A stretch of 64,000 bases of DNA. It comes from Albugo candida (taxonomy: Eukaryota; Oomycota; Peronosporomycetes; Albuginales; Albuginaceae). Both the position numbers and the translations under genes were made by a program. The notes under the pieces are model-generated. The model did no database searches and was not told the origin of the DNA. It worked only from the letters and a program-made list of their open reading frames with translations. The stretch lies in contig CAJNAR010000145.1 of NCBI GenBank assembly GCA_905220665.1, positions 1 through 64,000 on the forward strand, read 5' to 3'. Position 1 is the first letter of the stretch. The number at the start of each line of letters is the position of its first letter. Positions 11,101 to 25,225 of this stretch are shown here, in pieces.

Positions 11101-14100
11101 AGGTTGCTGCTTTGTTGATCATGATCTGGGAGTCTACCAAATTATGTCGGCGATGGAAAAACTTAACATATTTTGGGGTGGATATAGTCTCCTACCCTAT
11201 TATCCTAACTTTTATATCATCCTTTGAAATTGCGTCATTCGCGTATGATTATGTTGATTGCGTAGCGTCAAGTACATTAAGAGCGTATTCATGAGGTGCA
11301 CATGTTAGAGTACCACTTTGATTTGTATGTTATAACCTTCAAATGGGCTGAATCGACGTCAATAAAGTGCTATCTTAATATCAGTTCACCTCATCCGATT
11401 TCATTAATTGTCTTAACGACTGTGCGAATTACTTCGATTGCCACATTACTTTTATGTAGACATGACAGTGTGCTGACCGTACCGTAGGCAACCAACGCCA
11501 GTTATGCAGCGTGGGAATCTCTCTCATATATTTCATAGTGATGACAAACTCTCAATAATGATTTATATTCAATTGGTGATACCAAACGAGTATGCTGAGA
11601 CGGAATGTATACTGTATTTGAACCAGTGTAGGGGTGACACTTCTCACGAGCACAGGAGGATTACTCCATACATGATACTAATGATGCAATCGATTTGTAT
11701 AAAGGGATGAGAAGATTAATTTCAGCGTATATATTGTCGAACGCACAATTTTTCAAAAATTGCATTATTCGCCAGGCGATTTCAGTCCAAGAATCCTGAA
11801 TCTAATTTCATACGGTAACCAATGACGAGTGACGATTATAGCAATAATTGAAACGAGTGGTTTACTCTGTTAGCATCGGTACCAGACCATTTACCTCTAA
11901 ATGACATACTAGTACCAATCGGATACAAGCAACAATCCAATTAGAGGCCAAAAAAACATACTGATATATGTAAGCAGATTATAATAATCAATCTGTTGTC
12001 GCCAATCGAGAACGTTTGTGGAATAGAGTAGAGTAGCATATCAACAACAAGAAGATAATGAGAAGAACGATGTAAATCCTCATGTTCCTATAATTACTGA
12101 TATCATTTTCTATTATAAAGCATCCACTCAGGATCAGCAATCATCCGGATTTAAAAAATTCGATGACAGAGTGTAGAGAACTAGAATGGAGGTAGATTCA
12201 AAAACAACAGAGAACAATTCTTCAAATTGAAAATTGCGACAAATAGGCCAAGCAACACTTCCATTTTGACGTCGATGTCAAAAAGATAGGCAGAAATTAA
12301 CATCCTTCCTAGGGTTGGTTCTGAGTCTCAGACTTTCTCTCGTTTGTGAAATTCTTATAATGCTTCGAATACAAGTACACCAAGGTGAAGGGTATGTGAG
12401 ATGATTTTATTGTAATCCAATGGGTGACAATATTATTCTTCCGTTTTTAGAAGTCAATTATAGGCCAGCTCGCTTGACATCGATAGCTCGTAACTTCGAA
12501 AAACACTTATCTCATGAGCCACATGACGAGCATGAGATCAGAAGTCATCGAATACTACTTCTTCAATACTTCTTACAACAAGAAACAAATACAGCGATGA
12601 AATAAACAAAAGCACTGAACGCCAGATGTAACATCTATACATTGTCCCCTCCTGATTCAATCTACAATGAGCATTTCTTAAGTGAATGGGTGCAGTTGGA
12701 TGACCATCAAATTCGTTTTTCTCCCGACATAACCGATCATTTTGCAAAAATGCAAATATGCCGAACATCCAGATTCTTTTGAGAAGATTTGGAAAAGGGT
12801 GTTCTTTTATCTTCCTCTGCAATCAAATGTCATGCCATCGCGCAAAAGAATTTACTCTTTGAAGGGTATCTAGATTCTATGCCTCCAATAGAAATTCAAT
12901 TATTCTCTTCCTCTACGCTACTTATTTAGTTTTAGAGAAAAGCTAAATGATGATCGTGCTGCTTGCCTTAAGTGTGTTCTATCTTTACATCATTATCATG
13001 TCGCTAAACCCATTCAATGCAGAGAATCCGAGTTGCAAAAAAAAAATATTTTTTTAAATTTGATTTATCTACGCCTTTTTCTAAAATTACGCTTTAAAAC
13101 TCATTATCCCAAGTCTCGTTTGATCAAACCCTATACCTAACTACATTGATCGATAGCATGTAAAAGCTTAGGAGGAAATATCGTTCATCTAAACCTACTA
13201 GCTGCACAAAAGCTCACTGTCCAACACGCCAAAAGCAGCTCATAAATCGTACCATCCTTCTCTTCAACTCGAATCGGCATCATTTCTTCAACATACTCGA
13301 TCAGCTTCTAGTCTCGGTGGGTCGATTTTATGATGTGTCGCACATAAAATACCAGTCACAAACAACTTACTAGTCTTCTAATTGAAGTTGTCTATTTTAC
13401 TAGAAATAGACGTAAACGACTTCTCTAATGCCTAAAGTACAATAAATAAACAAAATGAAACGCAAAGTTGCAACTTTCAAGTCGTCGATGCGGGAACATT
13501 ACTTTCTCACTGTGAGAAAATATGCGTTCTATCGAAACGTATTTATGCATTCTGACTAACAATATTCAATGATTCTGAATAAGTCATTTCAATGATGAGA
13601 AAACAACTTGAATATACGTGGATTCGAATATGTGAAACAGGGTTAATCTGTCGTATTTGACGCTCTATAATCGTGTTCAGCGTACTTGATCTAAAAGAAC
13701 ATGGGTCTAGCGTGATGTATTGTATCGCAGGTTCATGACTAAAAGCTCATGGAGAGGAAACACTTTATTGCTTCAAAGAAGCATTTTATCGGTAAGTATA
13801 AGTGAGACAGAGAAGCGATACTGTTAATCGGCTGGAACGTATTGAACAAGATAACAACAGGTGACAATAGAAACCCCCTGCTAAAGCGAGAATTAGCACA
13901 ATAATCAACTCCGAGCGGGTTTCTTCTCATGAAGCTAATAGCTAAAACTCGCTAGGATATACAACAAACACACATGGCTCAGCTATATAGGAGTATTTTT
14001 TCTCTTGTGTTCCTTGTTATAGCGTAACGCCGCACTCGCATCTATTTCTGCTTTTCTATAGCAATCTTTAGAATTTCTTAAAGCTGGCATCTGTGATTCT

Positions 14101-16599
14101 ATGAATAACTCTACATTCCTTGCCAAGTAATACTGTGCAGGTGAGGCCCCGCCGAAGCGCTGCTACGCCACAGATCTCAAGAGGAATGACTTGAACAATT
14201 TTATTTAATGCGATTGGAAATACCGTGACGATTCTGATAACCAAGTAATTGGCTCCTCAAACAATACAGAACGGATATGATGGCATGCATAAAGAATTGC
14301 TCTGATTGAAAGGACTCTATGCGTAGCCGACTTCAGACGTAAACTTCATAAGTGACGATCAATGTGCCCTTCGCTGCTACAAAACAACCAGTACAATTCT
14401 TCGGGTACAGTTTGTGATTTCTCACGTCGTTGTTGTCGTTGTTGTGCGGAGAACTTCGAATTGATAGACACAGGAAATGGTTGAGGGAGTTCAATGATAC
14501 TCAAGAGAATAAGAAGGAAAACCCAGGACCTTATATTCTTGCGAATGGGGTGCCCGTTTGATTTGCAGAAACATTGACAGCAGGACGATGTTTGCGCATC
14601 GAGAATGAGGCCTTCGAACTAAGACACTAAATTACATCTTGTAGCTGGCTATGAATTGTAGTATGGGTAAAATGTTTCTTCTTTCACTTTGAATGTGAAT
14701 GAGCAATGAAGTCCTTGCTGGTAGCATGATTAGGGTTCCTAAATCACATGCAGTCGGAGTATAAGGTATAATCAGTCATGAATATAATAAGCCAAACTAA
14801 TTTGATTGCGAGTCAACAGCCACATACTCGGGTCGATCATTGAAGATACAATATATCGTCAATAACTATCTCTACTACCATTGCCTCAAAATTCTATTTC
14901 TATCCCATTTGTGACCCCTAAAAGAGCCATGACATTTCCATGATAGGCTTCTCTAGTGATTCGAAGAAATTACGACAGTCAGCTTTCTTTTCGCTTTTGA
15001 GTTGCTCTACACTTCATGACCACGAAAAAAATACATGCTGTTGACTCTCTATGCAGCAATTGATTTCTATTTCTCAATCGATTCATCTTCATTTATTGCG
15101 GCGTGTTGTACTGTACAAAAAACAGCGAGATTTTGTGCTTTTTGACAAATCAATGGCATGTATTTCTTACTGTTCCGATTAAGAAAAAATGTAAATTCTA
15201 AGCGGCCAGGATGAATCGTTCGTAATATATCCTCTTGGTCCGGCTAAAATACTTTGTGTTTGTAAAGATCTTCGCGACTCTTTTTGTTGATAGTCATCCA
15301 AAACGGTTCTCATAATGATAATTGCGATGATGGTTTTTGCACGGTTTCCAAATTGGAGTGTGCATACTCTTGTTGTTATTTTTTGTATTGTTCTAATACC
15401 GATTTGGTGATTTAAGGTGGCGGCCTGAATCCATTAGAACTGCTTCGTTACTTAAGTAAGCGTCTTAAAACCTAACATCTTCGAGATGATTGCGATTTTA
15501 AAGCTTGCACTTTTATGATTTTTTCGGATGAAAATGAACAGAATTCAATAATGGGCCAGAGTGACTTTTGCAATAGAGTTCCAAGATTTTGCCTCGATTT
15601 CGCTCACAATGTAAAGTGAGACAAGGTTCCTACAGAGGGCAACATACAGCCTCATTTTTGTACAAATGGGATGGTATCGAAGACACCTATTCAACAAGTT
15701 GGTTTTCAACGAATCTAAATAGAGATGAAAATGCTGTTTAATTAATCTGAGGATTTAAAGGAAGAGGATATAATAAGTATTGAAAATAAACAGAGGTCAT
15801 CCACTCTAAACACTTTGGCATGATTATACCAACTTGACCACAAGCTCGAAATGCCATTCGTTCGTGCCGTTTCCCAATAAATTTCTTAGTCTAAATGGCT
15901 TCAAGGACGGAGTTCTGCAAAATTAATTGAATGTGTGGTACAATTAGGGTATTGTCGCAAATAGAAAAACCGATGCTCAGGGAACTACCGTTTATAATAG
16001 AACGATATTTTTGATGATCTAGCCCGTTGTGCTCTCATTTGTGTGTTAGATAATGTAGTAGCAGTATTCGCGTAGTGGAATGCGGTATTTCTACTAAGCA
16101 CTTCTCTTTTCAGATTGACACAATCAAGAAAACCTCAGCAATTATGCGTGTTTTATAGGTGATAGCCGACGTTGTACTATTGACCGGTCGGACATATTTG
16201 CACCAGTAAAGCGACTGCAAGATGTGTAGTTTTGCTAGTATATATTCAAAATATAGCCTCAAACCAGTTCTATTTCATTTCATGAAGCGATGGGTAGTTT
16301 GTATGACTCATATCAAAGTGAGTTTGTTATTGCACGTTAGCAGCTCAAATATTCTATTTTGACAAGTCTTCTGTTCTGGATGGTTGACCTGCTAGCTTCG
16401 TTTCTATGTTTTCTGAAGTTTGAGTAACAATCGTTCGTGATCCGTTATCAGTGATCATGTGATACGGATATTTGTTTCCTTCACGTCATCGAAATCTTAC
16501 AGGAATTGTGTAGTGAACGCTAACATATATCTGAAGTAGATTACCAAAAAAAGGTATGCAAAGTTTAGATTACCTTTGAAGAATTTGACTGAATGCGTC
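11101..16599. other. Long AT-rich stretch, no gene recognised
   Basis: About 5.5 kb contains only short ORFs (60-94 codons) on both strands, with stops in all frames and no recognisable domain, RNA gene or repeat. Given the decayed copia element just before it, much of this may be old transposon sequence past recognition. Confidence 0.4.
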
Positions 16600-17260
16600 A
16601 AAGTAATGAAGCCTCATCTGAAGGTCAAACATGCGAATTGCAAGCTCTTTCTGCCTTGCGCCAGGATACTGCACAACCCGCTCCGTTTGTTGTAACGTCC
16701 TTCGAACATCACCCACATGTTGATGATACATTTGTGGACCAACCTTGACATCGTTCCTAGCCTCGCCTTTAAGCCATCGTCAATCGCGACTGCATAAAAT
16801 AATGACCAGGTTGCCGTTATCCAGTATACCTCGGGGGATCGGCTAGTCGTTCCACCTGGCTGGTGGGTTCGACCCAACCCACGCAGCGATATTCATGAGT
16901 GGTGCACGCCCCAATCCCAACGCAAAAAATGCTTCCGCAGGCTACATTTGAACATCTTCCATAATCTTGTCACCCGTTTCCCTCCAGAAAGTGGTCCTTG
17001 CATTTTGTTCTGGCATTCTTCCAAGGGATCCAATCGTGCGATCAGCCCACGCATCAGTTGTACCATTTCATTGTCGTCGGCCTGTCTCTACTTGAATCCC
17101 TCCAAAATATCATCTCCTCTACCCGCAGCAACGTAGGCGAACTTTTCATTAGTTTTTCTACCACACCAATTCTTTCGCGCCTCTGCACATAACTTGGAGA
17201 CAAAACTTGACCTCGAACGGCAGTGTCGCCATCGTTCGACCTTGTTGGGCACATAACCTG
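16600..17260. other. ORF-denser patch of unknown origin
   Basis: Overlapping medium ORFs occur on both strands (16877-16614 and 17254-17054 minus, 16948-17192 plus), and the sequence looks richer in G and C than its flanks. The minus strand looks more protein-like (RRERIGVVEKL, then basic and Trp-containing stretches), possibly a decayed transposon gag or pol piece. No family was identified. Confidence 0.2.
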
Positions 17261-17869
17261 CTGCTCTTGAGAAAAGTTAAGAACCGGAGGACTATATTAG
17301 AAAGTAAATACATCCGTCAATTTTTCCAGAACATAAGTGCTTGCACGGATATGCTTGCCGATAGGTACAAAAGACGGCATGCTTCAAACTAAGAATTTAA
17401 ATCTGCTCCACTGCCGGTGTAAATAACGTTCAACGTCATCGATTTCCAACAGACTTATATATTGAAATCAATGTTAAATTCTGTAATGTGTGGTTACGAA
17501 CATGTATGAAAAGGTTATATTTCAATTCAGGTCCTCATTATCATGACTTGTGAGGTATGACCCTCTCCACACACATTTTGACTACTGTATGATCACACAC
17601 AATACACCTCTAATCGGCTAAGTTGTGTAAAAATACGATTAGACGATAAGGTGGCCATATTACTGATTCCACGTAAGACAAAGGGGATCTAAGCATTTTC
17701 AACAGCTCTTCTCAAAAAACCATCATTAGTAAACCAAAACTTTGAAAAACATGGAAACATACAGCGATATTTCTACACACGTGACTGTGTCAGTCGCGAC
17801 GAAATTTTAAAGTAGAATACAACGAAAACGTCTGACGGGCGTTTCGTGTTATTTCAAGCAACAACAGAC
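17261..17869. other. Spacer, nothing recognised
   Basis: AT-rich with no supported feature. Confidence 0.3.
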
Positions 17870-19150
17870 CCTACAAGGTCTTGTTTGTCGATCCATAGTG
17901 CAGCTTTGCAGCCGCTTTCGCGTATGGAGGGGGATTCGAGCCGACTCATACGCTCATGAAGGCACATGCGACGATACGAGGGCTGACATGACTGAATACG
18001 AAGCGAGTTGTGAGTGCCTTCAGTTCGTCGTGAAGTCAGTACAGATGAGCTACAGAACGAGCTGACGGCTGTTGAGCGTCGATTGACATACAAGACTCGT
18101 TGCGCCTACGATAAGCGCAACTGTTCGATGGGGATCGCATGCAGTATCATTCCATGTTGTCACACGTACACGAAATAAAGAAGCGGACACAATGCACATG
18201 TTGCGTTACGTGAGGATATAATTAAGCACGTCGTTATCGTATACAGGAGTGGCATTCATATGCATCACGCATTTGAAGATCGCGGTATCAATCTGGATGG
18301 CACTTTGATGAAGCACAAGTATGGCGAAGTCCTCCTTGTCGCTTGCTTTAAGAACAGCAAAACTGAAATTCAAATTGTACCTGTCACTGGGCTGTCAGGC
18401 AAGACACAAGGCAACCAGTCTTGGTTCCTGGATTTCTGCCACACTCTATAGTAGGGTCAGCATTCGTCGTCTCCGACGGTGACAAACGTCTAATTCTGCC
18501 CAATTAAGATGAAGTAGGTGAGATCTTTCACCTCGCTTGTGCTCGTCATGAGACACCGAAGGACCAGGCATGGAAGCGGGGAAAGTCCTTGACTGATGCA
18601 TCGATCGAACGGCGATCTAGTGCGATAAAAAAAATGAAAGTCGCTGCTATGGCTACCCGATGCAGACAAGCTAAAATAAGCTCCTTCGTATACTCGGCGT
18701 CCGTCCTTAAGAACCATGACGAGCAAGAAAGTGAAGTCTGCGAAAAAAAGCCTGCTTGAATTCAGAGAGAAGCCATTACTGGATTGTCTCATGAAGATGA
18801 GAAATTACATAGGGATCAAGTTGATGAAGATCAAAAAAATCCCGAGAATCCTGGCATCCTTTGTGGTCAAGGTGGGGAAAGATGGAGAGCTGTCTGTCGA
18901 GTGCTCTTTTGATCTAGATAATCCTGGAAATTCATGGTCTTGTGAATACTTTGATTACTAAGGCTGTTCGAAAGGGTCATGTTGTCATCTCTATGCGGCC
19001 CTTCGATCCGTCGACAAGACTCCCTATTCAAAAATATATGTGATGTGTCGTGGATCAAGTAGGTGTACCAGCGTGCTTACACCCCTTTGATAAAGATGAT
19101 ATCATGTATGGCGAGTGAACCAACGCTTTTCGAAATGCACCACCCTCTAG
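17870..19150 (+). pseudogene. MULE-type transposase remnant with SWIM-like zinc finger
   Basis: Reading across frames, the plus strand gives in order: a piece before the catalytic core (YHSMLSHVHEIKKR, near 18140-18180); the core strand GINLDGTLMKHKYGEVLLVACF (18275-18350), with the first catalytic Asp in DGT; a VVSDGDKRLI block near 18470, the usual second-Asp region of MULEs; then 18716-18961, a basic helical stretch ending in GNSWSCEYFDY followed by CCHLYAAL. That last part resembles the C-x-C-x(n)-C-x-H SWIM finger at the end of MULE transposases. Stops near 18451 and 18505, with frame changes, make it inactive. Terminal inverted repeats were not found. The family (Mutator-like) is reasonably sure and the exact ends are not. 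Confidence 0.6.
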
Positions 19151-22100
19151 TGACGACAGAGAACCGTGCACGGCTCAGTGGCGAAGAGAATAGAGTCTCA
19201 GGTTATCACAGAAGTGTCAAAGAAGAAACGCACCGATAATTTCATTACATGCGGTAACTACTGCCGCTATAACCGTACCTGTGAGGGCTCCTTGTGATAT
19301 GGCAATGTGCTGTGCGTATATTAACGATTTGTTTGGTGTATTTTGCATATGTTCAGATTTGGCAGAGTGGGCGAAGTGGTATATTTTTCACTGGTTTTAA
19401 AGTAGTATACAAATCAGAGTTTTCTGAACAAATTAGATTGCTTGAAATAAGTAGTGGAAAAGCCCATGTTCACTGAGATATACTTTATATAATTTATCGT
19501 ATTCAGAAAGTCAAAATAAAAAGACTAACAGCGGCGCCGTGTACGCTTAAGTAACTATCAGTTCTGTCATTATTAGAACATGATATACGAATAGTCGTAA
19601 TGAAATTCTGGGATGTTGGTTTATTGCGTACGACAACTTTTCATACTCGCGTCATTGGCACTAGTACAATCTTTGATGCAAATCACTTCAGTCTAACGTC
19701 ATTGGAATGATTAAACGATTTACTTGATAAATGAAATTCGAAACGTATCACTGGTATGATGTAACTACTTTTAATTCTTGTCTGCGTGACCTCACGTTTC
19801 CTCTAACGAATTGGAATCTTGCGAGAACGCAACCCTTGCAAACTTCGCTTTGATAAAAACCGGTAGCAGGGTACTATTCTAATCTATTCTGGATAAGAGC
19901 ATTATTTTACGATGTTATAGTGACATGGACACAAAGAAAGGCATCAAGGATCTAATTCTCTAGGACTATGAATAAACACCGAGAACGGACACAGCAGAAC
20001 TAAGAAATAGATGGAGGCTTCTTCGAAATTACAGATACGACGAAGCATGGTTACAGCTGAAAGGTTAGAAGAGGAGCTACATCAGTGCCAATGATCCTGT
20101 ACGGTAAGAGCTTTGAATCTTATCCGCTTCAATTGTTGCTATCGTTTTTATGAACATTCTGGAACATTCACCTAAATAAACAACGAATATCAGAAAATAA
20201 TGCTGCAGTACCAATTTAATCAGTACACAAGAAGTGCGCCGAGCTATTCCAAAATTAACTTATCTTGCGTTCGCGAAAGGCTTAAATATGTCATCTTCAC
20301 ACCGTTCGTGATCACGACACCGTGATCAGTCGTCGTGGCATATCATGAGATTGCTCGTATATTCTGTTATGATCCTGACATATCACGCTTGGAAATTCTG
20401 CAGGTTACCAGTTCGCTAGCAAACCCTGATGTAGCGTGAAATACTACACCCTTGTAGTCTTTCTCTATCAGGGAAGACTCAGTTTGAATCTCTAAACATC
20501 ACAATGGGTCGTCATAATTTTCTTCCGGGAGCAAGCTACAGACATCGCATCCCTCTTCAAATTGCATACTTTTACACCTTCTCATGTACTACAGCAGAAT
20601 TGGCTACACTTCATCGGGTTAATTAGTATTCGAATAATCAATTAGGATCATACCTACCACTAAAATAATCTTAAAAATTCACATCGGATGGTCCAAATAT
20701 TGACGCGTATCTGCTTCTTTGCTCCGTCTTTTTTCACATGCTGAAACCTTAATTCGATACATCTCGCTGGGATAATTTGAGTCTGAGTGTGTTAAACGGA
20801 TGAAAAGGTTAGGAAATCACTGATTCAAAGACGTCTTACAATTTACGAAGGTAGTGACGTGAATGGAAGCGTTTGGAACTACATGCCTATATCAGCAATA
20901 TCCGGGAACTTGACGAAAAAAGACTAGATACGTATAGATTAATTAAACACTATTGACTAGACAACTGTTTTTGTGGGACTCGCACTGTACTCAGTATAAA
21001 TGTAACCGCTGTTTTTGGTTGCATGTACAAAAAGGACATGTTTCTAAGCTGGGCAGATGAAGCAGCTTTCATTAAATAAATGGGATGGAACCAGCAGGAT
21101 TTTACTCCTTGTCGCTCTCTGCGCTCCTAGTTGATTGGATGTAAACGGCAGAGTTATATTGTTGCAAACCTTCTGCGATTTTCATAGAGATGCTTTAGAT
21201 TTTGAGAGTGTAAGGAATATACGGTTCCCATCAATGCGTGTATATATAGGTTTTGTTTCATCAAGCCCATTTTGTACATGCGAAATAAGACATTAAAGAA
21301 AATGATGAAAGGATTGCCTATTCATCAACGTTATGATGAGTGATAGATGAACTTTCTCGAATAGCCGGCATGTCAAGTGGGTTTATACCTTGATATACAT
21401 GCGCGTTATCTTTCAGCACCGCATCTTGTATAATGTACCAGATAGCAAAAGACCTGATAAGAAAAGCGTTGCTGATTGTAGCGATTACATTGTTGATCCT
21501 TGTTAGTATCTTCCCTTATCACGATCAGAACACATGTTGATTGCCTCTTATTTCCCTTACTTGACCTTAAATTACTCATTTTTTATCGAAGAAGCATCTC
21601 AACGGGTCCAAAGATACTTTTGCACTCAATCGATGGAATTTCCTACCTAAGAGGTACAAAGACGTCAAATGAGATTCGACGACAACTAGATACCTGACAC
21701 GATACGAAATGCATGATCGTGAGTGTCATGTCTTTCTTTAAATATGAAGGTACATAGTACTGTCTTTTTTCTACTTTTTGTCTGTTTGTTAGTTGCTGGA
21801 GTTTAGCTACATAATAAAACACTTCAATCTCGAACAAGAGTTGTACTAAATATACGCTTCCTATAGTCTTCATTCGCCTCACGATGTTTCATGAATTGCA
21901 CACACAGCTATCTAGAAACGAGATGATCACCAGCTTTCTGTTCTTGACGTTATACGACATTTCTGACCACAAATGCTACGATCAAAATCTTCAGGAATGC
22001 AGCAGAGAATTCATCAGGTCATACTTCGTGCGAATCGTGTTGATTCCTTTAGTGCAGGGCAATTTATCATATTCTCATATGATGAAGTGTTTCTTGTAAG

Positions 22101-22337
22101 CTGCTTTGTCCTAAAATTGAGCTCGCGGAGAAATGCAACAAATTGGTAGACGAATTCTTTGAAGCATAGAAGCTAGGAAAATATGTCGTTTCCTTATGGA
22201 GCGTCTATAGCCACAAAACCTTGGCATAAACCTATACCTCTCTATTTAGAGCAATTGCTCATTGTTTAATTGCCAGTGAATGGTATTTTGATTCAATACT
22301 AATTTACTGGCTCTCGAAAACAAAAGAAATCGTACCA
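19151..22337. other. AT-rich stretch, no gene recognised
   Basis: Only short ORFs (60-79 codons) are present, with no domain, RNA gene or repeat that I can support. The last part, just before 22338, holds the upstream region of pseudogene B. A weak match to the family's upstream box occurs there (GTGAATGGTATTTTGATT, about 22275-22292). Confidence 0.35.
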
Positions 22338-24417
22338 ATGAACGCGTTCTTACTGATTCTTCTAGAGCTCCTGGTTTTGAACACAAACTCATGGAAGGTA
22401 GGAAATTCGATATCTTTTTTGTCCAATACTGACTTTTGGCACTTACCAACTATAATTCAAACGCTTGTAGTCTCTGCCCAGTAGAAAGAGCAGGCTTCGA
22501 ACCAATCCAACTACTTGCCAGCAATAAACACACGCGAATATTGCTGTTCAAAAGTGGCGCCACGTTTATCGAATCATATCTCACGCAATGCAGCAACACT
22601 GCAAATTTCTATCAGATACAAACAGACCTCGCAAAATTTCCGCCATTATCAACACTTTTCTTTCAGAACCCTGTACTCGAGTATTATAACTATCTTCTCT
22701 CAATATATATTGGCAACATCATGTTGGACGTGGTGCGCAATAAAAATAATGGGATAGAACATTTTTCTTGAAATCAAAACGGAAGGATTGCTTTTTTTAT
22801 CTTCGATCAAATACAATCGATGTATCGTTGGAAAGCCTACTTTGAAAGTACTAGAATGGACAAATTGGAACAAAATGGGAGAAATTTTGTGACCTCACAT
22901 AATCGTAATCCGTGGACATATGAGCATTTGATAGGGGACACAACCAGGTTTCCAAACTTCATCACCACTAGATCATTGTTTCTATTCGCACACGAACCGA
23001 TTCGAATGCGAAAGATGTTTGGCACTGCATAGCATAATTTTTCAAGTTTGCGCATATTCTTTCAAAAACTGAAACACGGCTTGCAATTCGTGCTTGCATT
23101 TACAAACTTTATATTAGGAGCGAAATCCAAACCAACTGCGCCGGAAATACCGTGGTCACCTGCACCCACTATCTCTACCGCTTGTGGCAACCTGGATCGC
23201 ATGTTCTCTCAAAACAAGCTAATATTGCATGATGTTGATAACCCAGTGAAGCCTGTAGAACATCAAATCGAGATGCTCAGGATCGATAATGTTCAAGTAC
23301 GTTATGCATCGGGTACAGATATTTATTTTCGGTGTTTATTATCACGGCGTGATTACGCAAGTGGTACGCAAATTTCGGTAAGTAAAAACAAGAAATATGT
23401 CCCGGTACGCCAAGAAAGCTCAATCATAGAGAACATTTTACGTCAGGACAAATTATCATGTATGAGTATACGAACGAGCCAAAAAAATCGTTTTCACTTT
23501 CTGGGCTGCTTGGTCAATATAGCGCTCTATAGAAGTTTTGTTAAGCTCGTGAGAAGTGTATCTCTGACAGAGCAAATCATTTTCCTTGCCTCCTCTTGGG
23601 TAAAACCTGGTTTTGGACAGCATTGCCAAAAACAATTTGAAGGTTCACATATCGTTGCATCGCCCAATCATCTTCCTATTTGTGAATACTACCACAGCAT
23701 ATACAAAATCAATCCAAGTATGCATTTAGACTTATCAAAGCTCAAGAAAGCAAAAGCAAAATCCTGCGTTCTAGTCTCTCTCAGTATCTTGAATTACGGA
23801 TCAATTCACAATTGTGTAGAAGCTTTTCTGAAACCCATAAATATGGGATGGAAATCAACATATTCAAGTAATATGAGTCTGGAAAAATTCTAACAAACAA
23901 ATCACTTGGACTATATTGGAAAACGTTTTTTTTTACTTGTGTTAGAACAAAAACTGGATGCGAAAAGATACAGCTTCTTCCCGAACTAGTTTGTAAGAAA
24001 CACGATGAAATTCTGAGACTCAATATAGAGGGTCCCGTAATGAATCAAAGAGAAATGTTGCTATTTGACAGAAAAACTGATAAAATACGGCCTCCAGCCG
24101 ATCATGATCCCTCGAACTCGAAAATAATACAAGGTCGTCCGGTTCTGATGGTCAGATACGACGCAAACGATCGAAGATCTTGCGTCAGATGCCTGGCACT
24201 TCAAACCGAATTTTTTTTCTATGAGTTTAAAGGAGATCAATTTGGTTATGTTTGGATGCGCCAAATTTACGATGCTCTGCTCACACCATGCATAGCACAA
24301 CATTCGTGCACAGAACTGTGGTATGACAGAAAGGTGGAACAGCTTGTCATCAGCGATGATAATCGTCCCTTTAGTTTTGTTGGTATTGGGGACACCAATA
24401 ATAAAAACTTCAACTAG
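22338..24417 (+). pseudogene. CCG-type secreted protein, pseudogene B
   Basis: The ATG at 22338 opens a short signal-peptide-like stretch (MNAFLLILLELLVLNTNS). A frameshift leads into an exact CX2CX5G motif, CSLCPVERAG, at about 22468-22497. The module continues to LAKFPP near 22655. A T insertion near 22795 and further shifts follow. The longest open part is 23048-23893, with HQIEMLR, KLSCMSIRTSQ and KAKSCVLVSLS blocks. The frame changes again near 23930 into the final region (..LLPELVCKKHD, then SCVRCLALQTEFFFYEF, GYVWMRQ, PCIAQHSCTELWYD), ending with a stop at 24417. Every block has a counterpart in E, and the last ones also in C. It is broken by several frameshifts but keeps the full family layout. 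No transposon interrupts it. Confidence 0.8.
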
Positions 24418-25225
24418 CACTCAAAAACAAACCAGTGATATAATCCGATTTGCTCAGCTTATAATGAATTTGGCTGACACTGAATTACATGATAAATACA
24501 TATCTTTCTAAGGCTGCGATACATACATAGCGTAGGCTTGACAGATAGGTTTCTTTCCCACTAAAACTGTTCGACCGCTCATCTTGTCACACCCCATGAT
24601 AGAAACACTTTATCAGGTAACGAAGAGTTTCTTCTAAGGTACTTTACCGAATGCGTGGAAGAAAGTACCTTCCCCATTTCATGCAAGTTCAGGTCGCATA
24701 TAATTAAAAGTTGCCGGATACCAATGCACTATGTTTTATACACTATATGCGACAGCACCTACCTTCTATATCTATGAGTGAAACGAAATGATGTTCATCG
24801 CGGCGAATTACCACATTCGTAAAAATAAGCACTACTCTGAATTGTTTCTCCGGATGTAAACCACTACTCCCTTATTTACTCCCTAACAACTCCCTGTGAT
24901 GCTCTCTCATGCTTCGTTAAAAATGCATGATAGTAGGACCCTCAAGGCCACACGACTACATCAAGGTCAAGAAGTATGGAGCCGCAATAATTTGACGACT
25001 CTACCATAGAGAAGCAATACTGTCTCGGGAAAATTTAATGTTGAAAAAAAAAAACCTTCCGACAGCCGACAGAAGAATCCACCTAATAATTCAATAACGG
25101 GAATGTGCCAAAGTAACGAGACAGAGGTCCCACCAGCACATCCATAAGTTGAATTGAATCTTTGGTATAAGAACTAATATATATTGCTGGTAAACGATGT
25201 AGCGTGTAAGAGTCGTGCTGCACTT
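24418..25225. other. Spacer, nothing recognised
   Basis: Short ORFs only and no supported feature. Confidence 0.3.

Noticed and set aside
14425..14450. GTT-rich run as a microsatellite
   Set aside because: Too short and irregular to call a repeat feature.
19345..19410. Stretch resembling the start of a tRNA (TGGCAGAGTGGGCGAAGTGGT)
   Set aside because: No acceptor stem or anticodon and T arms could be built around it, so it is not called as a tRNA.
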